In this document: positions 23,616-32,427 of the stretch, one piece after another
Position numbering within the stretch: the first letter of the stretch is position 1
Layout: each line of letters opens with the position of its first letter
Source of the DNA: Streptomyces hawaiiensis
GTDB taxonomy: Bacteria > Actinomycetota > Actinomycetes > Streptomycetales > Streptomycetaceae
Reading direction: 5' to 3'
NCBI RefSeq assembly: GCF_004803895.1
Contig: NZ_CP021978.1
Span: 4,092,001-4,156,000 of the forward strand
DNA length: 64,000 nucleotides
Translations under genes and position numbers: made by a program
The notes under the pieces: generated by a model
Database searches by the model: none
What the model was told of the DNA's origin: nothing
The model's input: the letters and a program-made list of their open reading frames with translations, nothing else

Positions 23616-23831
23616 GTGCGCCTGCGTATCGCCGAACTCTGCGAGTCCCTCCTGCTCGCCCTCGTACGGCTCCTGCTGCCCGCCCGGGGGCGGCATCGGG
23701 CCACCGCGTCTCCCCCGCCGCGGCCACTGCCCCCACCCGTGCGGCTCCCCCGCCCTCTCCCCGTGGAGCCCTTCGAAATCGACACCCCTCTCGTCCGGCC
23801 GTACCTGCACGCCGTGGAGGTGTACGCATGA
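23616..23831 (+). CDS. Small hypothetical protein of the XRE/DUF397 cassette
   Basis: A 71-residue protein with an amphipathic, Leu-rich start (RLRIAELCESLLLALVRLLL) and a basic, Pro-rich remainder ending EVYA. GTG at 23616 follows GAAGGGA. It overlaps the next gene by 4 bases (ATGA). Such pairs are found opposite XRE/DUF397 genes in Streptomyces. Function unknown. Confidence 0.7.
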   Translation: MRLRIAELCESLLLALVRLLLPARGRHRATASPPPRPLPPPVRLPRPLPVEPFEIDTPLVRPYLHAVEVYA

Positions 23832-24103
23832 GGCTGCTCCCCTGGGCCGGCGCCGACGGCAAGCCCTGCTGCCTCAGCACCGACCATCCCGACAGCCTGC
23901 TCTCGCGGCTCGCCGACGACATCGAGGCCGCGCAACTCGCCTCCGCCGAACAGGTCCTGGCCGGTGCCGAGGCAGTGCTCCGCGACACCGAGGCCGGGGA
24001 ACGCGCCGTGCGTTTCGCGTTGGTCAGGGCCTTGGAGTCGCTGGGGGACGTGTTGCGCGTCGCGGTCAGCCGGGGCGAGCGCATCCCCGGGCAGGACACG
24101 TGA
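23828..24103 (+). CDS. Hypothetical protein of the XRE/DUF397 cassette
   Basis: A 91-residue, mostly helical protein. It begins MRLLPWAGADGKPCCLSTDH and continues with acidic amphipathic helices (LLSRLADDIEAAQLASAEQV...). The segment DGKPCCLSTDHPDSLLSRLADDIE is typical of small Streptomyces proteins coded beside XRE regulators. Translation is coupled to the preceding gene by the ATGA overlap. Function unknown. Confidence 0.75.
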   Translation: MRLLPWAGADGKPCCLSTDHPDSLLSRLADDIEAAQLASAEQVLAGAEAVLRDTEAGERAVRFALVRALESLGDVLRVAVSRGERIPGQDT

Positions 24104-24107
24104 CAGG

Positions 24108-24506
24108 TCAGTGGAAGCCGAGCATCCCGGGGGAGTCGACGTCCACCGTGACGACTCCCGGCGGATACGCGTCCTCCCGGTCCGTCAGCAGGATCGACAT
24201 CCCTGTGAACTCAGCGCGAGGCAGCGCACAGTACAGGGCGTGACACCTGTCCGAGCCGCCGTAGCCGTCCCTGACCATCGTTCCGACGGTGACCGCGGCA
24301 ACCGTCGTGAGGTCGTCGACGACGACCGACGAGAAGGCGAGCACCCGCCCTGCCGCGCCCTCGTCCTCCGACTCGGCCTGCATGAGGCAGAGCGCGGGAA
24401 TCCGGAGGACGTCACCCGGGGTGCGCGCCATGTTCCCGGCGAGGACGTTCAGCGTCTTGTGGCCGTCGGCCAGCGCCCGGGTGGCACCGGTGTCGAGAAT
24501 GATCAC
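24108..24506 (-). CDS. PIN-domain-like toxin component
   Basis: A 132-residue protein that fits a PIN (VapC-type) RNase fold. MIILDTGATRALADG carries the first acidic residue (D5), AESEDEGAAGR the middle acids, and ILLTDREDAYP the C-terminal Asp. The central region SSVVVDDLTTVAAVTVGTMV is divergent from classic VapC, so activity is uncertain. Its ATG overlaps the stop of the upstream antitoxin gene (ATGA), the usual toxin-antitoxin arrangement. Confidence 0.65.
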   Translation of the reverse strand: MIILDTGATRALADGHKTLNVLAGNMARTPGDVLRIPALCLMQAESEDEGAAGRVLAFSSVVVDDLTTVAAVTVGTMVRDGYGGSDRCHALYCALPRAEFTGMSILLTDREDAYPPGVVTVDVDSPGMLGFH

Positions 24507-24790
24507 GCGGCCGCACCCCGGGCCGCGCGGGCCTTCTCAGCGGCGATCTTGTAGATGTTGCCGAGGACGTCGGGCGCCTTCTCGAACTCCTCGTCACTGA
24601 TGTCGACACCGATCACGTCACGGACGACCTGCCGGTCAGCCGCGACGCGCTCCGCGAGCTGCGCCGCCGTCGGCTGCTCCGAAGCCAACTGCTCCACGAG
24701 CTGCCCCAGAGTCACCCCGCGCTCCTTGGCCACCTGCGCGAGATGGTCCCGGGCCTGGCGGGACACCTGGATGGTCGTGTTGTCTGCCAT
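24503..24790 (-). CDS. Antitoxin, ribbon-helix-helix-like
   Basis: A 95-residue protein. The N terminus MADNTTIQVSRQARDHLAQV followed by AKERGVTLGQLVEQLA reads as a strand-helix-helix DNA-binding unit. The rest is a helical tail that would wrap the toxin. The ATG at 24790 is chosen because the upstream part of the open frame reads through the promoter. It is first in the operon and probably represses it. Confidence 0.7.
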   Translation of the reverse strand: MADNTTIQVSRQARDHLAQVAKERGVTLGQLVEQLASEQPTAAQLAERVAADRQVVRDVIGVDISDEEFEKAPDVLGNIYKIAAEKARAARGAAA

Positions 24791-24930
24791 GGTCACACTG
24801 TAGCCACACCACAACAGGGTGCACCCCGGCCTCCGCCCCCTTTCACACGATCGCGTTCGGACCCGGCAACCTTTCCGTCCGGGGCGGCGACTGGTCAGCG
24901 GTCATTCCCCCACACGGATCGGATCGCCGT

Positions 24931-26997
24931 ATGAGTGAGCCGCGTAACAAGGCCCGTCCCCGTCACCGCAGAAGCCGTACCGCCCTGGCGGTCGGGGTCC
25001 CCCTGGCCCTGACCGCCGCCGGTACCTTCGCCTACGGCCCCGATCTCGGCGTCCTCGGCAGCAGTGCCCAACAGGCCTCCGCCGCCGCCCCCACCTGGGC
25101 CGCCGACACCGCCGACGGGTTCGCCTCCGTCAACTCGCTCGGGCAGAACGGGACGTACGGCGGCCGGGACGGGAAGACCGTCACCGTCAAGACCCTCGCC
25201 GAGCTGGAGAAGTACGCCACCGCGACCGAGCCGTACGTCATCGTCGTCGCCGGGACCATCACCATGAACCCGGTCGGGAAAGAGATCAAGGTCAAGTCCG
25301 ACAAGACCATCGTGGGGGCCGGGACCTCCGGGCACATCGTCGGCGGCGGGTTCTTCCTCGGCCAGGGCGTGCACAACGTGATCATCCGGAACCTGACCAT
25401 CCGGGACGCGTACCAGGGCATCTGGAACGACAAGGACCACGACTTCGACGCCATCCAGATGGACGGCGCCCATCACGTCTGGATCGATCACAACGATCTG
25501 CGGCACATGGCCGACGGGCTCATCGACGTCCGCAAGGACAGCACGAACGTCACCGTCTCCTGGAACAAGCTGAGCGACAACAACAAGACCTTCGGCATCG
25601 GCTGGACCGAGAACGTCAAGACCGACATCACGATCCACCACAACTGGATCCGCGAGACCGAGCAGCGCAACCCGTCCACCGACAACGCCGCCCACGCCCA
25701 CCTCTACAACAACTTCCTGGAGGACGCCCCGGGCACCGCCATCAAGTCGGCGTACGGGAACTACTCGCGCGGCGGCACGAAGATGGTCCTGGAGAACTCC
25801 CTCTTCCAGGGCGTCAAGAACCCCGTCATCAAGGACAGCGGCGCCGCCGTCGTCCAGCGCGGGAACGCCTTCTCCGGCACCAGCGGGCGCAACGAGAGCG
25901 GCGGGACCGCCTTCGATCCGAAGACGTACTACCCGTACAGCCTCGACAAGGCCGCCGATCTCCCGTCGATCCTCAAGTCCGGTGCCGGACCCCGCGCTTC
26001 CATCGGCGCGACCGCCGCCGCCCCCACCAAGGCCGCCGCCGCGACGACCCTCACCGTGGCCAAGGACGGCAGCGGGCAGTACACGACCGTGCAGGCCGCG
26101 GTGAACGCCGTACCGGCGAACAACCCGTCGCGCGTCGTGATCGCCGTGAAGCCGGGGACGTACCGGGAACTGGTGAAGGTGCCCTCCAACAAGCCGCACG
26201 TCACCATCCAGGGCACCGGCGGGAGCCGCAAGGACACGACGATCGTCTACAACAACGCGTCGGGCACTCCCAAGCCGGGCGGTGGGACCTACGGCACGGG
26301 CGGCAGCGCGACCGTCGCCGTCGAGGCCGACGACTTCCAGGCCCGGAACCTGACCATCTCCAACGACTTCGACGAGAAGGCCAACCAGTCCCTCAACGGG
26401 CATCAGGCCGTCGCCCTGCGGACCGCCGCCGACAAGGTGTTCCTGGACGGGATCATCGTCAGCGGCGACCAGGACACGCTGCTGCTCGACACCGCGTCGA
26501 AGGACCGGCTGGGCCGGGTCTACGTCAGCAACTCCTACGTCATCGGCAACGTCGACTTCATCTTCGGCCGGGCCACGGCCGTCGTCGACAAGTCCGTCAT
26601 CACGCTGAAGAAGCGCTGGAACGGCACCTCGGCCGGGTACATCACCGCGCCGAGCACCGCGGCGAACCGCAAGGGCATCCTGATCGCCAACTCCACGGTG
26701 AACGGCGATGTGTCGGCCGGGAGCTTCCACCTCGGGCGGCCCTGGCACGCGGGCGGCGACGCGTCCCTGGATCCGCAGACCACGGTCCGCAACACCAGCC
26801 TGAGCAACGCGATCAAGTCGGCCCCGTGGACCGACATGAGCGGCTTCTCCTGGAAGGACGACCGGTTCGCCGAGTACAAGAACAACGGGGCGGGGGCGGG
26901 CGCTGCCGGCACCGACCGGCCGCATCTGAGCGACGCGCAGGCCGCGAACCAGGAGGTCGCGGACTGGCTCGCGGGCTGGACGCCCTCGGCGTCCTGA
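24931..26997 (+). CDS. Secreted bifunctional pectate lyase (PL1)-pectinesterase (CE8)
   Basis: A 688-residue secreted enzyme that should both de-esterify and cleave plant pectin. A basic N terminus and LAVGVPLALTAAGTFAYG form the export signal. The PL1 domain (about 55-350) contains DAIQMDGAHHVWIDHNDLRH and the HNWIRETEQRNPSTDN segment. An Ala/Thr linker (GATAAAPTKAAAATT) leads to the CE8 domain (about 365-680) with SGDQDTLLLD, GNVDFIFGRA and LGRPW, which hold the two catalytic Asp residues. Single-chain PL1-CE8 fusions are uncommon. It stands alone, ending in a strong terminator. Confidence 0.9.
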   Translation: MSEPRNKARPRHRRSRTALAVGVPLALTAAGTFAYGPDLGVLGSSAQQASAAAPTWAADTADGFASVNSLGQNGTYGGRDGKTVTVKTLAELEKYATATEPYVIVVAGTITMNPVGKEIKVKSDKTIVGAGTSGHIVGGGFFLGQGVHNVIIRNLTIRDAYQGIWNDKDHDFDAIQMDGAHHVWIDHNDLRHMADGLIDVRKDSTNVTVSWNKLSDNNKTFGIGWTENVKTDITIHHNWIRETEQRNPSTDNAAHAHLYNNFLEDAPGTAIKSAYGNYSRGGTKMVLENSLFQGVKNPVIKDSGAAVVQRGNAFSGTSGRNESGGTAFDPKTYYPYSLDKAADLPSILKSGAGPRASIGATAAAPTKAAAATTLTVAKDGSGQYTTVQAAVNAVPANNPSRVVIAVKPGTYRELVKVPSNKPHVTIQGTGGSRKDTTIVYNNASGTPKPGGGTYGTGGSATVAVEADDFQARNLTISNDFDEKANQSLNGHQAVALRTAADKVFLDGIIVSGDQDTLLLDTASKDRLGRVYVSNSYVIGNVDFIFGRATAVVDKSVITLKKRWNGTSAGYITAPSTAANRKGILIANSTVNGDVSAGSFHLGRPWHAGGDASLDPQTTVRNTSLSNAIKSAPWTDMSGFSWKDDRFAEYKNNGAGAGAAGTDRPHLSDAQAANQEVADWLAGWTPSAS

Positions 26998-27003
26998 ACG
27001 GCT

Positions 27004-27046
27004 CCCTTCCGGGTCCGGCTGACGAGCGGCGCCGGACCCGGAAGGG
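27004..27046. terminator. Bidirectional terminator between convergent pectinase and cellulase genes
   Basis: CCCTTCCGGGTCCGGC (27004-27019) pairs perfectly with GCCGGACCCGGAAGGG (27031-27046), 16-base arms and an 11-base loop. Confidence 0.85.
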
Positions 27047-27055
27047 TCACCACCG

Positions 27056-28078
27056 CTACTGCTTCCAGGCGTAGTGCAGGCGGTCCAGACCGCTCTGGTT
27101 GTTCACCGTCAGGCTGAGGTTCGTGCCCGTGCCCTGGAGCGTGGTGAGGGAGTAGGTGTCACCGTTGCGCAGGCCCGGCCAGTAGACCGAGCCCAGGCCC
27201 AGCTCCCGGATGGTGTCGGTCGCGGCCTGTATGTAGGCGACCTCGTTGGAGGTGCCCACCGGGCCGTTGTAGTCCAGGCCGGTGGTCATCGAGGCGCCGA
27301 ACTCGTCGAGGATCGTGCGCGAGGCGCAGTCGCCGATGCGGGCCTTGAAGTCCTGCTTCCACTGGTCGACGCTGGTCCAGTCGGTGTGCCAGAAGCCGTA
27401 GTTGTGCAGGGCCAGGCGCGTGCCCTTCAGACGCGGGTCGGCGCAGACCGGCTTGACGTCCTCGCTGTACTTGTAGCCGCCGATCAGGATCCGGTCGCGG
27501 GGAACGTTGTTGTGGGCCCTCACCCACGTCGCGGCGATGTCGGTCCACTCCTGGGCGGTGTAGCCGAACGGCTCGTTCATCGGCTCGAAGTACACCTTGG
27601 AGTTGCGGGCGTAGGAGGAGGTGATCCGCGCCCACATCTGGTTCCAGGACGCCTGGCTGTCGATCTTGCCGTCCTTGGCGTTGTCGGCCTCCCAGTAGCC
27701 CAGGATGACCTTGAAGCCCTTGGCGGTGGCGGCGTCGATCGCGCCCCGGTACGACTTCCAGAACGGGCCGTTCACGGAGGTCGGGTTGACCGGGAGGCGG
27801 ACCGTGTTGGCGCCGAGCTTGGAGAATCCGCCGATGATCGCCTTGGACTTGGCGTAGGTGGTGGCGTAGCTGTCGGAGGTGGACAGGCCCGAGGGCACGA
27901 CGGCGTCGTGGGCGTAGTTGTCGCGCGGGTCGGCCCAGTTGACGCCCTTGAAGTCGCTGACGGGCGGCGGGGTGGCGGGGGAGGCGGCTGCGGGGGAGGC
28001 GAGGGCCCCGCCGAATGCCGTGGCGCAGGCGAGCAGCGCCCCCAGGCAGGCTGTCCCCCGGTGAGTCTTTCGTGACAC
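27056..28078 (-). CDS. Secreted glycoside hydrolase family 5 (cellulase-like)
   Basis: A 340-residue secreted enzyme. The signal peptide is VSRKTHRGTACLGALLACAT...ALASPAAASP. The GH5 barrel has the acid/base Glu in VYFEPMNEPFG (about residue 167) and the nucleophile Glu in RTILDEFGAS (about residue 262). No carbohydrate-binding module is attached. Start GTG at 28078 with AAGGGG upstream; the longer reading from 28168 is not needed. It faces the pectinase gene, so two plant-wall enzymes share a terminator. Confidence 0.9.
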   Translation of the reverse strand: MSRKTHRGTACLGALLACATAFGGALASPAAASPATPPPVSDFKGVNWADPRDNYAHDAVVPSGLSTSDSYATTYAKSKAIIGGFSKLGANTVRLPVNPTSVNGPFWKSYRGAIDAATAKGFKVILGYWEADNAKDGKIDSQASWNQMWARITSSYARNSKVYFEPMNEPFGYTAQEWTDIAATWVRAHNNVPRDRILIGGYKYSEDVKPVCADPRLKGTRLALHNYGFWHTDWTSVDQWKQDFKARIGDCASRTILDEFGASMTTGLDYNGPVGTSNEVAYIQAATDTIRELGLGSVYWPGLRNGDTYSLTTLQGTGTNLSLTVNNQSGLDRLHYAWKQ

Positions 28079-28210
28079 GACGTCCCCTTCTGAGCAGCAC
28101 TTCGAGCGAACCTCGCGTACAGATCGGCGGCTCGTTGGCTCCCGCAAACTAGAAGAGGACCCGAACACAGGTCAACACATCTGCACACCAAATTTCATCA
28201 AGAATGCAGG

Positions 28211-29422
28211 CTAGGAGCCCACGGTCAGTCCCGTTCCCGACACCCGCACCCGGATGCCGTCCTCCTCCACCCGCACGTCCCGCAGCCGCACGTCCCCCTG
28301 CTCCGGCTCGGGCAGTTCGAACGCCAGCGACAGCCGGTCCGCCAGCACCGGGCGGGTCAGGCCCGACAGGGAGTCGAGCAGCTCGGGGTCGAGGCCCAGC
28401 CGGCGCATGACGTCGGGGTTCTCCAGGGCCAGGTCGATGAGGTTGAGGCGGGCGGCCTGGCGGGCGAAGCGCGGGGAGCCGGTCAGCTCGGTGAGCTTGC
28501 CGTCGTCGGCCAGGGCCTCGCGCACGGTCGCCTCGGGCACGCCCATCCGCCGCACGATGGCCGGGACCGACAGCAGCGCCTTGGCCTTGCGGGTCTCGCG
28601 GGCGAGGTCGGCGGTGCCCTTGGGCGTCAGATGCAGGCCCTCCGATGCGCGGGTGCCGGGGCGGTAGGTGGCCAGGTCGCCGATGTCCAGGCGCATCCTG
28701 CCGATCTCGGTGGCGATGCCCCGCTCGCCCTGCCGCCGGATCCGGGCCTCGGCGCGCAGCCGCAGGTTGTGCCCGGCGACCGGCAGGGTGCCGTCGGCCC
28801 GGACCCGGTCACGGCCCTCGCCGGTGAACGTCACCTGCGAGGCACCGAGTTCGCGGTTGAGGTCGGCGAAGGTCAGCTGGACGTCCCCGTCGAAGCGGGG
28901 GACGTGGGCGCCGCGCACGGAGGTGAGGCCGTCGGCGTCCAGTCGTACGTCATGGGCCGTCGCCGACACCTTCGCCAGGGAGACCCGGTCGGCGGCGACG
29001 TCCGGGACGGTCACCTTCACCGAGTCCAGGTGCTTGTCGGCGAGCTGGGTGAGGAAGGGGAAGCCGCCGATCTCCACCTCGGGCGCCGCGGCCAGGTCGA
29101 GGCGGTCCTTGAGGGTGTCGGCGGCCCGGTGCTCGGCGTACAGCACCGCCCAGCGGTCGCCGAGGGCGGTGAACGAGGCGAGGACGACCAGGCCGACCAC
29201 CGCCTTCACCGCGAGCGGCAGGCCAGCGAAACGATTCTTCCTACGCCGCCTGCCGCCGCGGCGGTGGTCCGGCGGGGTCCAGGCGTCCTCGGCGCCCGCA
29301 TCGTGTTCCTTCGCGAGGAACTCATCCAGAGGGGTCTCCTCCAGGGGCCCGTCATCGAGGGCGGCGAGCTCCTCGTACGGGTTCGGACGGGGATGCGCAT
29401 CTAGGTGGTGGGGGGTACGCAT
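28211..29422 (-). CDS. LmeA-family (DUF2993) protein with cytoplasmic N-terminal tail
   Basis: A 403-residue paralogue of the protein at 12156. A 65-residue acidic then Arg-rich cytoplasmic tail (DHRRGGRRRRKNRFAGLP) precedes a membrane helix (AVKAVVGLVVLASFTALG). The DUF2993 domain starts with HRAADTLKDRLDLAAAPEVE and the same GGFPFLTQLADKHLDSVKV landmark. It probably binds lipid on the outer face of the membrane. It sits downstream of a secreted nucleotidase on the same strand. Confidence 0.85.
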   Translation of the reverse strand: MRTPHHLDAHPRPNPYEELAALDDGPLEETPLDEFLAKEHDAGAEDAWTPPDHRRGGRRRRKNRFAGLPLAVKAVVGLVVLASFTALGDRWAVLYAEHRAADTLKDRLDLAAAPEVEIGGFPFLTQLADKHLDSVKVTVPDVAADRVSLAKVSATAHDVRLDADGLTSVRGAHVPRFDGDVQLTFADLNRELGASQVTFTGEGRDRVRADGTLPVAGHNLRLRAEARIRRQGERGIATEIGRMRLDIGDLATYRPGTRASEGLHLTPKGTADLARETRKAKALLSVPAIVRRMGVPEATVREALADDGKLTELTGSPRFARQAARLNLIDLALENPDVMRRLGLDPELLDSLSGLTRPVLADRLSLAFELPEPEQGDVRLRDVRVEEDGIRVRVSGTGLTVGS

Positions 29423-29480
29423 CGAGCCATCCGACCATGCGTACCGCCCCCACCCGCAACTCGAACCCCCGGTATGCGAT

Positions 29481-31298
29481 CTACTTCACGATCGTGATGC
29501 GGTCCGCCTTCGGCGGGGCGATCGGGGCAGTGGCCGAGGAGTTGGCCGTCAGGTACTGCTCCAGCGCGGTCAGGTCGTCGGCGCCGACGACGTCGTTCGT
29601 GCCCTGTCCGAGGGTCGGGAAGCCGTCGCCGCCGCCCGCGAGGAAGCTGTTCGTCGCGACGCGGTAGGTGGCGGCCGGGTCGATGGCCGCGCCGTTCAGC
29701 CTGATGCTGTCCGTGACCACGCGGTCGGCACCGGACTGGGTGAGGTCCAGCGTGTAGGTCAGGCCGGACGAGACCTGGAGGACCTTGGGGGCCGCCGCGT
29801 TCGGGCCGGACACCTGCTCCTTGAGCACCTGGATCAGCTGGGCGCCCGTGAAGTCCTGGAGGTTCACGGTGTTGGCGAACGGCTGGACCGTGAAGCCCTC
29901 GGCGTAGGTGACGACACCGTCGCCCTCACCGGCCTTGGCCGTGTGGGTCAGGGGTGCGCGGATACCGCCCGGGTTCATCAGCGCCAGGTCGGTCTCCGGG
30001 TCCAGCTGCTTGCCGTGGGCGAGCTGGGCGTCGGCGATGAGGTCGCCGAGCGGGGACTCGGTGCCGGTGTTGCCGATGTCGCCGGAGATGTAGCCGATCG
30101 GCTTGTTGCCGATGGGCGCGGCCAGCGTGTTCCACTTGCTGATCAGCTCGGTCATGTCGGGCGCCTTGGGGACGTCCCGGGTGACCACGCGGTTAGCGGA
30201 CTTCACCGCCGTACGGGCGATGTCGCCGGTCTTGCGGTCGTAGGTCAGCGTGGTGTCGGTGTAGAGGCGCCCGAAGGACGCGGCCGAGGTGACCATGCGG
30301 GGCTTGCCCGCCGGGTCGGCGATGCTGCACACGTACGCGTTGTGGGTGTGGCCGGTGACCAGCGCGTCCACCTGCGGTGTGACGTTCTTGGCGATGTCGA
30401 CGATCGGGCCGGATATGCCGTCGCCCGCGCCCGGGGAGTCACAGTCGTAGTTGTACGACGTCGACGCCGGGAAGCCGCCCTCGTGGATGAGCGCGACGAT
30501 CGACTTCACGCCCTGCTTCCGGAGCACCTTGGCGTACTTGTCGATCGTCTCGACCTCGTCCTTGAAGGACAGGCCCTTGACGCCCTCGGCGGAGACGATG
30601 TCCGGGGTGCCCTCCAGGGTCACGCCGATGAAGCCGACCTTGACGCCGTTCTTCTTCCACACCCAGTAGGGCTTGAGGATCGGCTTCTTGGTCTTCTCGT
30701 CGAGGACGTTGGCCGCCAGGTAGGGGAAGTCTGCGCCCTTGAACCTCTTGTCCGCGTAACAGCCGTCCTTCGGGTGGCAGCCGCCGTTCTGCAGCCGGGC
30801 CAGCTCCTTGGCGCCCTCGTCGAACTCGTGGTTGCCGACCGAGGTGACGTCGAGGTCGAGCTTGTTCAGCGCCTCGATGGTCGGCTCGTCGTGGAACAGC
30901 CCGGAGATCAGCGGGGAGGCGCCGACCATGTCACCGCCGGCCGCGGTGACGGAGTACTTCTCGCCCTTGCGGGCCTGCCGCAGATGCGTGGCGAGGTACT
31001 CGACGCCACCCGCGTCGATGGTCTTCGTCGTGCCGTCGTGCTGGTGCTCGGTGACCCGGCCGGACGAGCCCGCCGGCGGCTCCAGGTTGCCGTGCAGGTC
31101 GTTGAAGGACAGCAGCTGCACGTCCTGGTAGCGGCCGGGCCAGTGCCCGCCCTTGCGGTGGTCCTCCCCGGCGGTCGCCGCCCCCGGCAGGGCCGCGGCG
31201 GCCAGCGCGCCGACGGTGACCACACCGGCGGCGAGAGCGACGAAACGGTTCGTACGACGTCTCCGGCGCTCCGGATGCGCCGGTGAAGTGGCTGGCAT
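29481..31298 (-). CDS. Secreted 5'-nucleotidase/2',3'-cyclic phosphodiesterase
   Basis: A 605-residue exported enzyme that releases phosphate and nucleosides from extracellular nucleotides. The signal is RRRRRTNRFVALAAGVVTVG...AAALPGAATA. The metallophosphatase domain has LLSFNDLHGNLE, GGDMVGASPL, GNHEFDEG and VTGHTHNAYV. The C-terminal substrate-binding domain has NPGGIRAPL and SFLAGGGDGFPTL. ATG at 31298 follows AAAGGGGGG. It fits the window's phosphate-scavenging theme, though no PHO box is evident in front of it. Confidence 0.95.
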   Translation of the reverse strand: MPATSPAHPERRRRRTNRFVALAAGVVTVGALAAAALPGAATAGEDHRKGGHWPGRYQDVQLLSFNDLHGNLEPPAGSSGRVTEHQHDGTTKTIDAGGVEYLATHLRQARKGEKYSVTAAGGDMVGASPLISGLFHDEPTIEALNKLDLDVTSVGNHEFDEGAKELARLQNGGCHPKDGCYADKRFKGADFPYLAANVLDEKTKKPILKPYWVWKKNGVKVGFIGVTLEGTPDIVSAEGVKGLSFKDEVETIDKYAKVLRKQGVKSIVALIHEGGFPASTSYNYDCDSPGAGDGISGPIVDIAKNVTPQVDALVTGHTHNAYVCSIADPAGKPRMVTSAASFGRLYTDTTLTYDRKTGDIARTAVKSANRVVTRDVPKAPDMTELISKWNTLAAPIGNKPIGYISGDIGNTGTESPLGDLIADAQLAHGKQLDPETDLALMNPGGIRAPLTHTAKAGEGDGVVTYAEGFTVQPFANTVNLQDFTGAQLIQVLKEQVSGPNAAAPKVLQVSSGLTYTLDLTQSGADRVVTDSIRLNGAAIDPAATYRVATNSFLAGGGDGFPTLGQGTNDVVGADDLTALEQYLTANSSATAPIAPPKADRITIVK

Positions 31299-31443
31299 AC
31301 GCCCCCCTTTGGGTCTGCTGGGACAGTGATGTCGTCCGGCGCAGCCTAGAGTCAACGCGCGTAGCGCGACAGGCCTTTCGTGGTTACGACCTGGTTGCTT
31401 CTTTGCCGCCGTTTTGCCGGTGGTGCCCCGTACTCTCGTACGC

Positions 31444-32424
31444 ATGACCAGCGACGACACCGTACGGCCCGGACGCCCCCGCTCGATCGAGACCCTTGCC
31501 GCGCTCTCCGCGGAGCAGACCGAGGCCGTGTTCGGGCTGCTCGACGAGGCGGCCCGGACCGACGGGCAGCAGGCGGTGTCCGAACAGGGCCGGTTGCAGC
31601 TGCAGCACTTCAGGGCGTCGCGAAGCGACTCCGTCGAGGGTGGTGGTGGGAGACGGGCGGGCCGAGAGCGGGAGGGCGTGTCCCATCTGCTGCTCACCGC
31701 CGGCGGGGAACTTGTCGGTTATGCCCAGCTGGAGGACACGGACCCGGTGGAGCCGCCGGCCGCCGAGCTGGTCGTGCACCCCGGGCATCGCGGGCACGGG
31801 CACGGACGGGCGCTCGGCTCGGCGCTGCTGGCCGCGTCGGGGAAGCGGCTGCGGGTGTGGGCGCACGGCGGACACTCCGCCGCCCGGCATCTCGCGCAGG
31901 TCCTGGGCCTGACGCTGTTCCGTGAACTGCGCCAGATGCGGCGGCCGTTGACCGGCTTCGACGCGCCCGACCCGGTGCTCCCCGAGGGCGTCACGGTCCG
32001 CCCCTTCGTCCCCGGCAAGGACGACGCGGCCTGGCTCGCGGTGAACGCCGCCGCCTTCGCCCACCACCCCGAGCAGGGTTCCCTCACCCAGCGCGACCTC
32101 GACGACCGCAAGGCCGAGCCGTGGTTCGACCCCGAGGGGTTCTTCCTCGCCTTCCGCGGCGACGAACTCGTGGGCTTCCACTGGACCAAGGTCCACGCCG
32201 AGGAGGGCCTCGGCGAGGTGTACGTGCTCGGCGTCGGCCCCGGCGCGCAGGGCGGCGGCCTCGGCAAGTCCCTGACCACGATCGGGCTGCGCCATCTGGC
32301 GGGGCAGGGGCTGCCGACGGCGATGCTGTACGTCGACGCCGACAACAAGGCGGCGGTGTCGGTGTACGAGCGGCTGGGGTTCGTCACGCACGAGGTGGAT
32401 CTCATGTACCGGACGGAGACCTGA
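31444..32424 (+). CDS. mshD: Mycothiol synthase
   Basis: A 326-residue tandem GNAT protein that acetylates Cys-GlcN-Ins, the last step of mycothiol synthesis. The C-terminal active domain has the acetyl-CoA loop GVGPGAQGGGLGKSLTTIGL and the ending YVDADNKAAVSVYERLGF typical of MshD. The N-terminal half is the inactive repeat. Residues about 57-80 (RASRSDSVEGGGGRRAGRER) look like a low-complexity insertion in the first domain. ATG at 31444 is used because the 10 residues before it are unlike MshD. Confidence 0.9.
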   Translation: MTSDDTVRPGRPRSIETLAALSAEQTEAVFGLLDEAARTDGQQAVSEQGRLQLQHFRASRSDSVEGGGGRRAGREREGVSHLLLTAGGELVGYAQLEDTDPVEPPAAELVVHPGHRGHGHGRALGSALLAASGKRLRVWAHGGHSAARHLAQVLGLTLFRELRQMRRPLTGFDAPDPVLPEGVTVRPFVPGKDDAAWLAVNAAAFAHHPEQGSLTQRDLDDRKAEPWFDPEGFFLAFRGDELVGFHWTKVHAEEGLGEVYVLGVGPGAQGGGLGKSLTTIGLRHLAGQGLPTAMLYVDADNKAAVSVYERLGFVTHEVDLMYRTET

Positions 32425-32427
32425 GCC

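Noticed and set aside
28668..31286. Very long open frame (over 870 codons) on the plus strand
   Set aside because: It lies opposite the LmeA-like and 5'-nucleotidase genes, has low-complexity Arg/Gly/Asp-rich composition and no domain. It is a GC-bias mirror frame.
31299..31443. PHO box in front of the secreted 5'-nucleotidase
   Set aside because: Searched for GTTCAC-type 11-base repeats and found none convincing, although such genes are often phosphate-controlled.
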